Source of the DNA: Oribacterium parvum
GTDB lineage: Bacteria; Bacillota; Clostridia; Lachnospirales; Lachnospiraceae
DNA: 23,674 nt
Direction of reading: 5' to 3'
Assembly: GCA_938022235.1 (NCBI GenBank)
Contig: CALIEL010000288.1
Span: 1 to 23,674, forward strand
Below the pieces are notes generated by a model. That model made no database searches. It had not been told where the DNA came from and worked only from the letters and a program-made list of their open reading frames with translations. Below are positions 5,497-12,834 of the stretch, piece after piece (within the stretch, counting starts at the first letter, position 1; each line of letters opens with the position of its first letter). The translations under genes were made by a program, and so were the position numbers.

Positions 5497-6915
5497 ATGG
5501 ATCAGAAAAAAATTAGTTGGAAAATGCTGGCGTTTATGGCCTTTTCCACAGTATGGGGATTTGGAAACGTAACCAACGGCTTCGTATGGTTCAACGGAAT
5601 TCAGGTTATTTTCAGCTGGATTTTCATGTTTGCCCTTTATTTTGTCCCCTATGCCTTAATGGTAGGAGAGCTGGGCTCTGCCTTCAAGCATGCGGGAGGC
5701 GGTGTAAGCTCCTGGATTAGAGAAACCTTAGGCACAAAGCTTGCTTACTATGCAGGTTGGACCTATTGGGCTTGTCACATCACCTATATTGCCAGTAAGC
5801 CAAGTGGCGGACTGAAGGCATTGTCATGGGTAATCTTCCGTAGCGCAGAGCTTTATGATAAGCTAGGCACGCTCATGATTCAGTTGATTACCTTTGCTTT
5901 GCTCATTATCTTCTGCTATGTAGCCAGCAAGGGCTTAAACCCCTTGAAGAAGATGGCTACCTTGGCAGGCTCCAGTATGTTTATTATGTCCCTGCTCTAC
6001 ATCGTCATGATGTTTGCGGCACCGGCTATCAATCCTAAGGGAGACTATGTTTCTTTGGATTTCAGCTTAAAGAACCTTATCCCTAATTTCCGTTTGGAGT
6101 ATTTTACTTCTCTTTCCATCCTGGTATTTGCGGTAGGCGGATGTGAGAAGATTTCTCCTTATGTAAATAAGGTAGAAAACCCCAGTAAGGGCTTCCCCAA
6201 GGGAATGATTGCTCTGGCTATCATGGTTGTGGTATGTGCTATGCTGGGAACCATCGCTATGGGTATGATGTTTGACCCTGCATTAATCAACGAAAGCAAG
6301 GAAGCCTTCGATTCCTATGCGGCAAACGGATCCTACTGGGCATTCCAGAAGCTTGGCCAGTACTATCACGTAGGCGACACTTTACTGGTAATTTATGCTC
6401 TTTGTAACGTAATTGGACAGTTTGCGGTTTTGATTATCAGTATTGATGCTCCTCTTCGTATGCTTTTGGACAATGAAGAGACACGTCCATTCTTCCCCAA
6501 GAAGCTTTTAAAGCAGAACAAGGAAGGAAGTTATGTAAACGGTATTGTCATGGTAGCGGTACTTTCCGGCTCCATCATCCTGGCACAGTCCTTCGTTCCG
6601 GGAGCGGCAGCGGTATTGAAGCAGCTGACCAAGTTAAACTCCGTATGTATGCCTCTTCGTTACCTTTGGGTATTCGTGGCTTACATTGCTTTAAGAAAGG
6701 CAGGAGACAAGTTCCCAAGAGAGTATTACTTTGTAAAGAACAATGCAGTGGCTCTGGGCTTCGGTGTATGGTGCTTTGCTCTTACCGCAATCTGCAGTTT
6801 GATGGGAATGCATTCCGATGATCCTTTCACTATGGCTTTAAATATCATTACCCCGGTAGTGCTTTCTGTTTTAGGAATTATCATGCCGATTTTGGCAAAG
6901 AACGAAAAGGCCTAA
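5497..6915 (+). CDS. APC-superfamily amino acid permease (YjeM-like)
   Basis: A 472-aa integral membrane protein with about 12 hydrophobic segments. The APC signature is at the N-terminus: ISWKMLAFMAFSTVWGFGNVTNG with the unwound-helix glycine motif, then MVGELGSAFKHAGGGVSSW. The sequence most resembles the YjeM / glutamate-GABA-type branch, which moves amino acids with protons or by exchange; the substrate cannot be read. The start is preceded by GAAGAGGAATA. It sits after the M18 peptidase, so it may take up or exchange amino acids released by peptidolysis. Transcription is probably ended by the hairpin at 6983-7019. Confidence 0.85.
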   Translation: MDQKKISWKMLAFMAFSTVWGFGNVTNGFVWFNGIQVIFSWIFMFALYFVPYALMVGELGSAFKHAGGGVSSWIRETLGTKLAYYAGWTYWACHITYIASKPSGGLKALSWVIFRSAELYDKLGTLMIQLITFALLIIFCYVASKGLNPLKKMATLAGSSMFIMSLLYIVMMFAAPAINPKGDYVSLDFSLKNLIPNFRLEYFTSLSILVFAVGGCEKISPYVNKVENPSKGFPKGMIALAIMVVVCAMLGTIAMGMMFDPALINESKEAFDSYAANGSYWAFQKLGQYYHVGDTLLVIYALCNVIGQFAVLIISIDAPLRMLLDNEETRPFFPKKLLKQNKEGSYVNGIVMVAVLSGSIILAQSFVPGAAAVLKQLTKLNSVCMPLRYLWVFVAYIALRKAGDKFPREYYFVKNNAVALGFGVWCFALTAICSLMGMHSDDPFTMALNIITPVVLSVLGIIMPILAKNEKA

Positions 6916-6982
6916 GCCATGTCTTGGACAGAGCGGAAAAATCGCCATTCCAGAAGCTTTCATTTTCGTAGAAAACAAAATT

Positions 6983-7033
6983 TCTTCCCTCTTCCCTCTG
7001 TACAGAGGGGGAGGGAAGATTTATTATCTTTAA
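6983..7033 (+). terminator. Terminator of the permease gene
   Basis: TCTTCCCTC (6983-6991) pairs with GAGGGAAGA (7011-7019), and CCCTCTGT (6994-7001) with ACAGAGGG (7002-7009), with a TT/G internal loop. The stem is about 17 bp. It is followed by TTTATTATCTTT. It lies within the in-frame extension upstream of the ppk1 start, which argues against that extension being translated. Confidence 0.7.
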
Positions 7034-7155
7034 GGAATAGGAAAGAAACGAAGCAGACCTTACTGCATAACGAAAGAGACAGCCACATGGACAGGCAGGA
7101 GCCGGATAAGGGGAAATTCTTTCCTGCCGCTATAGAGAGAAAAGAGGGATGGAAA

Positions 7156-9222
7156 ATGAAGGAAGGAAGAGAAGCGTATCAAAACCGGGAACTATCTTGG
7201 CTTTTATTTAATGAGCGCGTTTTAGATGAGGCAGGAAATCCGCGAGTGCCCCTCCTGGATCGTCTGCCCTTTATTTCCATTTACCAGACCAATCTGGATG
7301 AGTTTTTTATGGTGCGTGTGGGTACCTTGATGCAGCAAATGCGCTCTAAGAAAACTACCCGGGACAATAAAACCGATCTTAGCAGTGAAGAACAGGTGGA
7401 TTTGATTTTAGAAGAGGTTCAACGCCTGGAGCAAAAGCGAAAAGAAATTTATGAGCAGGTCATGGGAGAGCTGGAGCCGGTGGGCATCCACATCATTAAC
7501 TTCCAAAGACTGTCCAAGGCGGAGCAAAGTCAGCTGGAAATCTACTTTGATCAGGCCATTCGTCCCTACCTTTCTCCCATGATTGTGGGAAAGACACAGC
7601 CCTTCCCCTTCTTACAGAATCGGGAGCTTTATGCGGTGGTACGTCTGGAAAGCAAGAACGGCAAAAAGAAGCTGGGAATTGTGCCCTGCTGGAACCCGGT
7701 ATTTAAACGATTAATCGAGATTCCCGGAAGAAAGGGCTATCACATGTTGTCCGAGGAGTTGATTTTACACTTTGTTTCCAAGCTTTATCCCGGCTATCAG
7801 ATTAAGGAAAAGTCCATTCTTCGAATCACTCGCAATGCGGATATTGACGCTACGGATGTCTATGATGAGGATTTGGACTATCGCGGCATGATGGAGCAGC
7901 TTTTAAAGAAGCGAAACCGTTTGAATCCGGTACGTTTGGAATTCACCAGAGAGTTGCATAAGTCCGTGAAGAAAAAAATAGCGGAGCATCTTGGCATTTC
8001 CCACAAGCACATCCTGCACTGCGGAACACCCTTGGATTTGTCCTTCCTTTTTACCTTACAGAACAGCTTTCGAGAGAAGACCGAGCTTTTCTATCCGAAG
8101 TACAGCCCCAGAAGCTCTGCCTACATTCAAAAAGGGGAATCCGTTCTTTCTCAGGTAGAACGTCGGGATTTGATGCTGTCTTACCCCTACGAAAGCATGA
8201 AGGGATTTTTAGGATTGTTGCAGGATGCGGCCAGGGATCCATCCGTGGTTTCCATTAAGATTACCTTGTACCGGGTAGCTAGCCACAGTCAGATTGTGGA
8301 TATTCTTTGTGAAGCTGCGGAAAATGGGAAGGAAGTGCTGGTGTTGGTGGAGCTTCGGGCAAGATTCGACGAAGCCAACAACATCGAGATGTCTCACCGT
8401 CTGGAGGACGCAGGTTGTCAGGTAATTTACGGCTTACCCAATTATAAGGTGCATTCCAAGCTTTGCTTAATCGCAAAACAGACGGAACAGGGTATCCACT
8501 ACATTACCCAGATCGGAACCGGTAATTACAATGAAAAAACCGCTACTTTGTATACGGATCTTTGCTTAATGACTGCAAACCAAAGCATTGGAAAGGATGC
8601 GGCAGAGGTTTTCCGTACCCTTCTTTTGGGAGAAACTGTGGAATCTACGGAGGCACTTTGGGTGGCTCCCCATGGTTTACAAAATCGCATCCTGGAAAAA
8701 ATCCAAGGAGAAAAGAAAAAATGCGAAGAGGGTAGAGGCGGCTATATCGGTTTCAAGTTAAATGCCCTTACGGATAAGGATATTATTGATGCCTTGATTG
8801 ATGCTTCCAAAAGCGGAGTAGTGATTCAGCTTCTGGTTCGAGGCATTTGCTGTCTCATCCCCGGAATTCCGGGAAAGACGGAGAACATCTCCGTTCGAAG
8901 CATTGTGGGCCGGTATCTGGAACACTCCCGCATTTATCGTTTTGGACAGGGAGAGGAAGAGGAGCTTTACATTGCCAGTGCGGACTGCATGACCAGAAAT
9001 ACTCTTCGGAGGGTAGAGGTGGCTGTACCCATTTGGGATCCTGAGAATAAGAATCGGGTTCGGAAAATCTTTGACTTAGGCTTCCAAGATACGGAAAAAG
9101 GAAAATGGCTTCTTTCCGACGGTCTATATCATGATCCGGATCCTATGCCGGAGGAACGGTTGGATTCTCAGGATTATTTTTATAGGGAAGCCTATCGGAG
9201 AGCGGAACAGGAGAAAAGCTAA
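7156..9222 (+). CDS. ppk1: Polyphosphate kinase 1
   Basis: A 688-aa Ppk1, which reversibly polymerises ATP gamma-phosphate into polyphosphate, at the membrane or in the cytoplasm. It begins with NRELSWLLFNERVLDEAGN and SIYQTNLDEFFMVRVG. The phospholipase-D-like active site includes VELRARFDEANNI and YKVHSKLCLI, with the autophosphorylated His433. The second catalytic His590 is in YLEHSRIYRF, followed by IASADCMTRNTLRRVEVAVPI. I use ATG 7156 (GAGGGATGGAAA upstream): it gives the usual family length, and the reading frame further back to 6919 crosses a terminator hairpin and has no family similarity. No ppx partner is adjacent. The stop codon lies at the head of a 13-nt repeat array. Confidence 0.95.
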   Translation: MKEGREAYQNRELSWLLFNERVLDEAGNPRVPLLDRLPFISIYQTNLDEFFMVRVGTLMQQMRSKKTTRDNKTDLSSEEQVDLILEEVQRLEQKRKEIYEQVMGELEPVGIHIINFQRLSKAEQSQLEIYFDQAIRPYLSPMIVGKTQPFPFLQNRELYAVVRLESKNGKKKLGIVPCWNPVFKRLIEIPGRKGYHMLSEELILHFVSKLYPGYQIKEKSILRITRNADIDATDVYDEDLDYRGMMEQLLKKRNRLNPVRLEFTRELHKSVKKKIAEHLGISHKHILHCGTPLDLSFLFTLQNSFREKTELFYPKYSPRSSAYIQKGESVLSQVERRDLMLSYPYESMKGFLGLLQDAARDPSVVSIKITLYRVASHSQIVDILCEAAENGKEVLVLVELRARFDEANNIEMSHRLEDAGCQVIYGLPNYKVHSKLCLIAKQTEQGIHYITQIGTGNYNEKTATLYTDLCLMTANQSIGKDAAEVFRTLLLGETVESTEALWVAPHGLQNRILEKIQGEKKKCEEGRGGYIGFKLNALTDKDIIDALIDASKSGVVIQLLVRGICCLIPGIPGKTENISVRSIVGRYLEHSRIYRFGQGEEEELYIASADCMTRNTLRRVEVAVPIWDPENKNRVRKIFDLGFQDTEKGKWLLSDGLYHDPDPMPEERLDSQDYFYREAYRRAEQEKS

Positions 9223-9323
9223 GAAATAAAGCCAAGAAATAAAGCTAAGGAATAAAGCCAAGGAACAAGCTAAGGAATAAAGCCAAAGAACAAGCTTGAG
9301 AAATAAAACAAAGGAATAAAAAT
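9221..9323 (+). repeat. 13-nt tandem repeat array filling the ppk1-next-gene gap
   Basis: About eight units of AAGAAATAAAGCC / AAGGAATAAAGCC / AAGGAACAAGCT run head to tail, mostly 13 nt with one 12-nt unit. The first overlaps the ppk1 TAA, and the last (AAGGAATAAAAAT) provides the Shine-Dalgarno-like AAGGAA and runs into the ATG of the next gene. Confidence 0.85.
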
Positions 9324-11634
9324 GGTCTATATCTTTGCGGCCCACAAGGGAGAAGTAGAACATCTTATCAAGAAACTAAGTCTGGGGAAACGAAAAATTT
9401 CGTTTCCCTTTTTGCAGTATGAAGGGGAAGAAATCCTCCTGACCATCACCGGACAGGGACAGATTAATGCTTCCGCATCCGTGGCTTCTACCTTACAGGA
9501 AGAAAAAGCGAAAAAAGGAGATCTGCTTTTATCCTTGGGAAGCGCGGCGGCGATTTTAGGAAGAAAGCGGACATCAGAAGATTTGCTAGGCCGTTGGTTT
9601 TGGATTCAAAGCTTGGAGCAGGAAAGCACAGGTCGCAAGTTTTATCCGGATTTACTATACAAGCCGGATTTTCCCGAGGCCGGACTTATAACAGGAGATA
9701 AGATTTTAGAACTTGATTCTATGGGGAATAGGGATACCGTCTCCGAAAGACGCGGCGATTCCAAAGAACAAATTATCTCCGAAATACACGGAGATTCCAG
9801 AGAACAAAGCGTCTCCGAAAGACACAGCGATTCCAAAGAACATAGCGACTCCGAAGGCGTTAGCGGATTTGATAACACCTTGCTTTACGATATGGAAAGT
9901 GCCGCGGTATTTCAGGCGGCGAATTTCTACCTGGCTCCGGAAGATTTCTTTTTCCTTCGCTGTGTAACGGATTTTGGGGTGAGTCCCGGTGAAGAAAAAG
10001 CGCCCTTCTCTTCCTTATCCCGGCAGGAAAAAATGAAAGCTCTTTTGCAAAAGGAAGAGGACAAAGTTCTTCGTTTCATCGGATTTTTACAGGAAAAATC
10101 CAAAGAAAGAAGAAAAGAAGAGGAAGGAGAGCTTGCTTTTCGGCAGCAGCTTCAAAGTCTTTCCGAAAGCTTGCATTGTTCCTTTGTGATGGAAAAACAG
10201 CTGGAAAGACTGCTTCGTTATGCCTTCCTGCAAGGGATTTCCCCGGAAGAAGTCCGGGAATATTTAGAGCAGAATTTCGGAAAACAGAATGCAGGGAATA
10301 ATGCCGGTCAGGATGCCGAAAATGGAGTCAAAGAAGAGGTTCTCAAAGGCCTTGAGAAGGATATAGATAAGCAAGGTAGGCTTACGTTAATTGATAAAAG
10401 AGCAGGGAAAAAAGCCCTTTCCTCTTTGAAGGAATGGATTTTATCCGAAAGAATTTTGCAGGTAAAATGTCATGGCTCGGGCAATCTGTTGCAGATTCAT
10501 GACAACGATTCCGAAGTTATATCGCCAATCCCTTGTGAGCGTTTCGGAGGCACATTGCCGGAAGGAAAATGCGAAAAAAGCTATCCCTATCAAGAGCATT
10601 TTCAGCATATTTATGTGGAGGAGGCCCTGCTACAGAGCCCGGAAGCGGAAGGGATTTTACGGAAATTCCCCAAGGCAAAAGTCATTCCGATTAAGCACTA
10701 CAAGGATGTGTTTAATCGAAAGAAACAGGGGAGGCTTGCCCAGTCCCATAGCCGAAAGTTGATTTTGGCAAAGAAAGAGGGACAAAGGCTGTATGATGGC
10801 GCGGTGGTGTGCCAGGACTTTTCGGAAAGCCATTTTTGCTATACCTCCCTCCTGATGAATTGCCCCTTTCACTGTGCCTACTGTTATTTGCAGGGGATGT
10901 ACCCCAGCAGCAATCTGGTGATGTTTTTAAATCTGGAGGATTATTTTGCCGATTGCAGGAAGTGGATAGCGGAGAAGGGAAGCTTGTATCTCTGCATTTC
11001 CTATGATACGGATTTGCTGGCGATGGAGGGAATTTATCCCTATGTGGAGGAATTTGCCCGCTTTTTAAATCAGGAAAATGCTCTTCGTATCGAGGTGAGA
11101 ACCAAGGCAGGGGGAGAAGGGCTTTGGCGGAAAATGCAAAGATTGCCCTTATCTTCGGAGGGAAGAAAACGAATGATTTTCGCCTTTACCCTGTCCCCGG
11201 AGGAAATTATTGAAGAGGCGGAGGAGGGTACTGCCAGGCTTTCCTCCCGAATCTTTGCCATTCAAAAGGCTTTGGAAGAAGGTTATCTGGTGCGGCTTTG
11301 CTTTGATCCTATGATTTATCATCCCCGTTGGAAGGAGCTCTATGGTGCTTTGCTCCAAGAAGTTTTTGAAAAAATCCCCATGGAGCAGATTCATGATTGC
11401 AGTTTGGGAAGCTTTCGGATTTCGGAAAGCTATTTAAAGGCTATGGGAAAGGCTTTGCCCCATTCTCCCCATACCCAATTTCCCTATGAAAATACCGGGG
11501 GTTACTACCATTATCCCAGGGAGCTGATGGAAGAAATGGAAGGCTTTTTGTATAGCCGTTTACTGGAAAGGCTCCCTAAGGAAAAAATCTTCCGTTGGGA
11601 TAACCGGGAAGCAGATGGTGTAAATGAAAAATAG
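9322..11634 (+). CDS. Fusion: MTA/SAH nucleosidase-like domain + SPL-family radical SAM domain
   Basis: A 770-aa two-domain protein. Residues 1 to about 250 resemble MTAN-type nucleosidases, with all three expected catalytic acids: Glu11 (FAAHKGEVEHL), Glu192 (YDMESAAVFQ) and Asp217 (CVTDFG). Residues about 375-770 are an SPL (spore photoproduct lyase-like) radical SAM domain: IPIKHYKDVFNRKKQG, then the 4Fe-4S motif NCPFHCAYCYLQGMYPSSN (Cys514, Cys518, Cys521; CX3CX2C). Cys558 (LYLCISYDTD) may correspond to the H-donor cysteine of true SPL. A 36-nt in-frame repeat interrupts the nucleosidase domain at residues 140-179, and a charged linker joins the domains. MTANs hydrolyse MTA, SAH and 5'-deoxyadenosine, so the fusion may pair SAM chemistry with removal of its by-product (inference). 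An SDR gene follows 78 nt later. Confidence 0.82.
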   Translation: MVYIFAAHKGEVEHLIKKLSLGKRKISFPFLQYEGEEILLTITGQGQINASASVASTLQEEKAKKGDLLLSLGSAAAILGRKRTSEDLLGRWFWIQSLEQESTGRKFYPDLLYKPDFPEAGLITGDKILELDSMGNRDTVSERRGDSKEQIISEIHGDSREQSVSERHSDSKEHSDSEGVSGFDNTLLYDMESAAVFQAANFYLAPEDFFFLRCVTDFGVSPGEEKAPFSSLSRQEKMKALLQKEEDKVLRFIGFLQEKSKERRKEEEGELAFRQQLQSLSESLHCSFVMEKQLERLLRYAFLQGISPEEVREYLEQNFGKQNAGNNAGQDAENGVKEEVLKGLEKDIDKQGRLTLIDKRAGKKALSSLKEWILSERILQVKCHGSGNLLQIHDNDSEVISPIPCERFGGTLPEGKCEKSYPYQEHFQHIYVEEALLQSPEAEGILRKFPKAKVIPIKHYKDVFNRKKQGRLAQSHSRKLILAKKEGQRLYDGAVVCQDFSESHFCYTSLLMNCPFHCAYCYLQGMYPSSNLVMFLNLEDYFADCRKWIAEKGSLYLCISYDTDLLAMEGIYPYVEEFARFLNQENALRIEVRTKAGGEGLWRKMQRLPLSSEGRKRMIFAFTLSPEEIIEEAEEGTARLSSRIFAIQKALEEGYLVRLCFDPMIYHPRWKELYGALLQEVFEKIPMEQIHDCSLGSFRISESYLKAMGKALPHSPHTQFPYENTGGYYHYPRELMEEMEGFLYSRLLERLPKEKIFRWDNREADGVNEK
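9739..9858 (+). repeat. 36-nt in-frame tandem repeat inside the nucleosidase domain
   Basis: Three 36-nt units (9739-9774, 9775-9810, 9811-9846) and a partial fourth encode (V/I)SE(R/I)(R/H)(G/S)DS(K/R)E(Q/H)(I/S). The insert is Ser/Glu/Asp-rich and hydrophilic. It lies between the central strands and the YDMESAA motif. Confidence 0.9.
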
Positions 11635-11712
11635 AGGCAAGCAGGAACTAAGACCTGAAACAGAACTAAGGGCAAGCTTATAAAAAGACATGGGCATGAG
11701 AAGAAAAGGGGT

Positions 11713-12444
11713 GTGAAATTGGAAATTTTGTGTAAGGAGCAACAGCAAGAGAAGCTGGCGTTGGTCACCGGAGCCTCCGGCGGCATTGGCTTTGCTATTG
11801 CGGAAAGCCTGCAAAAAGCAGGCTATACCGTCTATGGTATTGGCCGAGACTTTTCCGGTCTTGCCCCTTCTTTTCAAGCGATTTCTCTGGATTTACGGAA
11901 GAAAGAAGAAAGGGACAGCTTTTTAAAAAGCCTTCAGGAAAAGGGAAAGCTTGCTATATTGGTGCATTCGGCGGGGGTAGCCTACTATGGTTTGCAGGAA
12001 AATGTAGAAGAAGCAAAAATTCGAGAGATGACAGAGTTGAATCTGGAAATCCCCATGATATTGACGCAATATTTTTTGCGTGAGTTAAAGGAAAATCGGG
12101 GTCACATCATATTCATCTCCTCCGTGACGGCTTTAGAACGAAATACCTATGGGGCGGTGTACGGGGCAGGAAAGGCAGGATTACTGTCCTTCGCTAGAAG
12201 TCTATTTTCCGAATATAGAAAAAGCGGTCTAAAGGTACATAGTATTTTACCGGACATGACGGATACCAAGCTCTACAGAAATGCGGATTTTACCGTGGGA
12301 GACGAAGGAAGCTACCTTCTGCCGGAGGATGTGGCCTCGGCAGTGGAAATGCTACTCACCCAAAGAGAAGGCGTGGTGTTGGAAGAAGTCCTAATCCGGC
12401 CACAACGATTTCAGGTCAAAAAAAGAGAGGGAAAGAATAGATAG
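11713..12444 (+). CDS. Short-chain dehydrogenase/reductase (classical SDR)
   Basis: A 243-aa Rossmann-fold oxidoreductase. It has the nucleotide-binding motif VTGASGGIG (Thr19-Gly26), HSAGVAYYG for the NAG-type motif, Asn110, catalytic Ser137 (FISSVTAL), and Tyr150 and Lys154 (YGAGKAG). The substrate is not evident; this group includes YqjQ/DltE-like general reductases. The start is GTG at 11713, with AGAAGAAAAGGG upstream; no ATG lies in front of the Rossmann strand, so a non-ATG start is likely. It follows the nucleosidase/SPL fusion by 78 nt and is probably co-transcribed. The following 390 nt contain the nested palindromic element, between convergent genes. Confidence 0.88.
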   Translation: MKLEILCKEQQQEKLALVTGASGGIGFAIAESLQKAGYTVYGIGRDFSGLAPSFQAISLDLRKKEERDSFLKSLQEKGKLAILVHSAGVAYYGLQENVEEAKIREMTELNLEIPMILTQYFLRELKENRGHIIFISSVTALERNTYGAVYGAGKAGLLSFARSLFSEYRKSGLKVHSILPDMTDTKLYRNADFTVGDEGSYLLPEDVASAVEMLLTQREGVVLEEVLIRPQRFQVKKREGKNR

Positions 12445-12457
12445 CACTTTTCGGCAG

Positions 12458-12768
12458 ATAGCTGTGAAATTGGGGCACGCTCTCGCTAAGCTCGCCCTTC
12501 GTAGTGAGGGACTGTAAATATTTAAGAATAAGCTCCGATGCAGTATAGGCATGAAATCGGGCACGCTCCCGCTAACTTCGCCTTCGTAGCAGTACTAACT
12601 TCAAGCTTCGCTTTAGCTTGCTTTCAGTAAGTACTGACGGGCTCAGATTGCCCTCTTTCATGTCTATACTGCATCTGTCGCTTCAATTATTGATCCTTAC
12701 AGTCTTTCACTTCACCGGATTTCGGTAATTTTGGCGGGCTCAGATTTCCCCTTTCTACAGCTATACTA
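12458..12768. repeat. Nested palindromic repeat element (two related copies)
   Basis: The outer copy has left arm 12458-12504 (ATAGCTGTGAAATTGGGGCA...) and right arm 12733-12768 (GGCGGGCTCAGATTTCCCC...). The inner copy has left arm 12537-12589 and right arm 12637-12675. The left arms share GGGCACGCTC-CGCTAA and CGCC-TTCGTAG; the right arms share CGGGCTCAGATT. Between the two copies AGTGAGGGACTGTAA pairs with TTACAGTCTTTCACT (12697-12711). The result is one long imperfect hairpin of about 310 nt, as if one element had entered another or the structure grew by arm duplication. No transposase or coding capacity is present. Confidence 0.75.
12537..12675. repeat. Inner copy of the palindromic element, 20-bp terminal stem
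   Basis: GATGCAGTATAGGCATGAAA (12537-12556) pairs with TTTCATGTCTATACTGCATC (12656-12675) over 20 bp with a single G-T wobble. Inside, CAGTACT (12590-12596) faces AGTACTG (12630-12636), and CAAGC/GCTTG (12602-12620) forms the tip. Confidence 0.8.
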
Positions 12769-12834
12769 CCTGAAAGTTAAGCTCAAACTTGTTCTTTCCC
12801 TATCTTTTATTTTGATTAGAAACTTGTGTCCGGA

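Larger units (their letters stand above)
12445..12834. other. Gene-free region between convergent genes, occupied by palindromic repeats
   Basis: No coding potential with a family match. Most of it (12458-12768) is the nested inverted-repeat structure listed separately. The last 60 nt are T-rich, with no clear hairpin-plus-U-tract terminator for either flanking gene apart from the element itself. Confidence 0.6.

Noticed and set aside
6919..7155. N-terminal extension of polyphosphate kinase
   Set aside because: The extension crosses a strong terminator hairpin (6983-7019), lacks similarity to Ppk1 and has a poor RBS. The ATG at 7156 gives the family length.
9721..9880. Frameshift or pseudogene in the nucleosidase domain
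   Set aside because: The repeat period is 36 nt and the frame stays open, with the catalytic MES and TD motifs intact after it; the gene appears functional.
12458..12768. CRISPR array or tRNA/rRNA gene
   Set aside because: The repeats are inverted and nested rather than regularly spaced direct repeats, and no tRNA cloverleaf or rRNA motif is seen.
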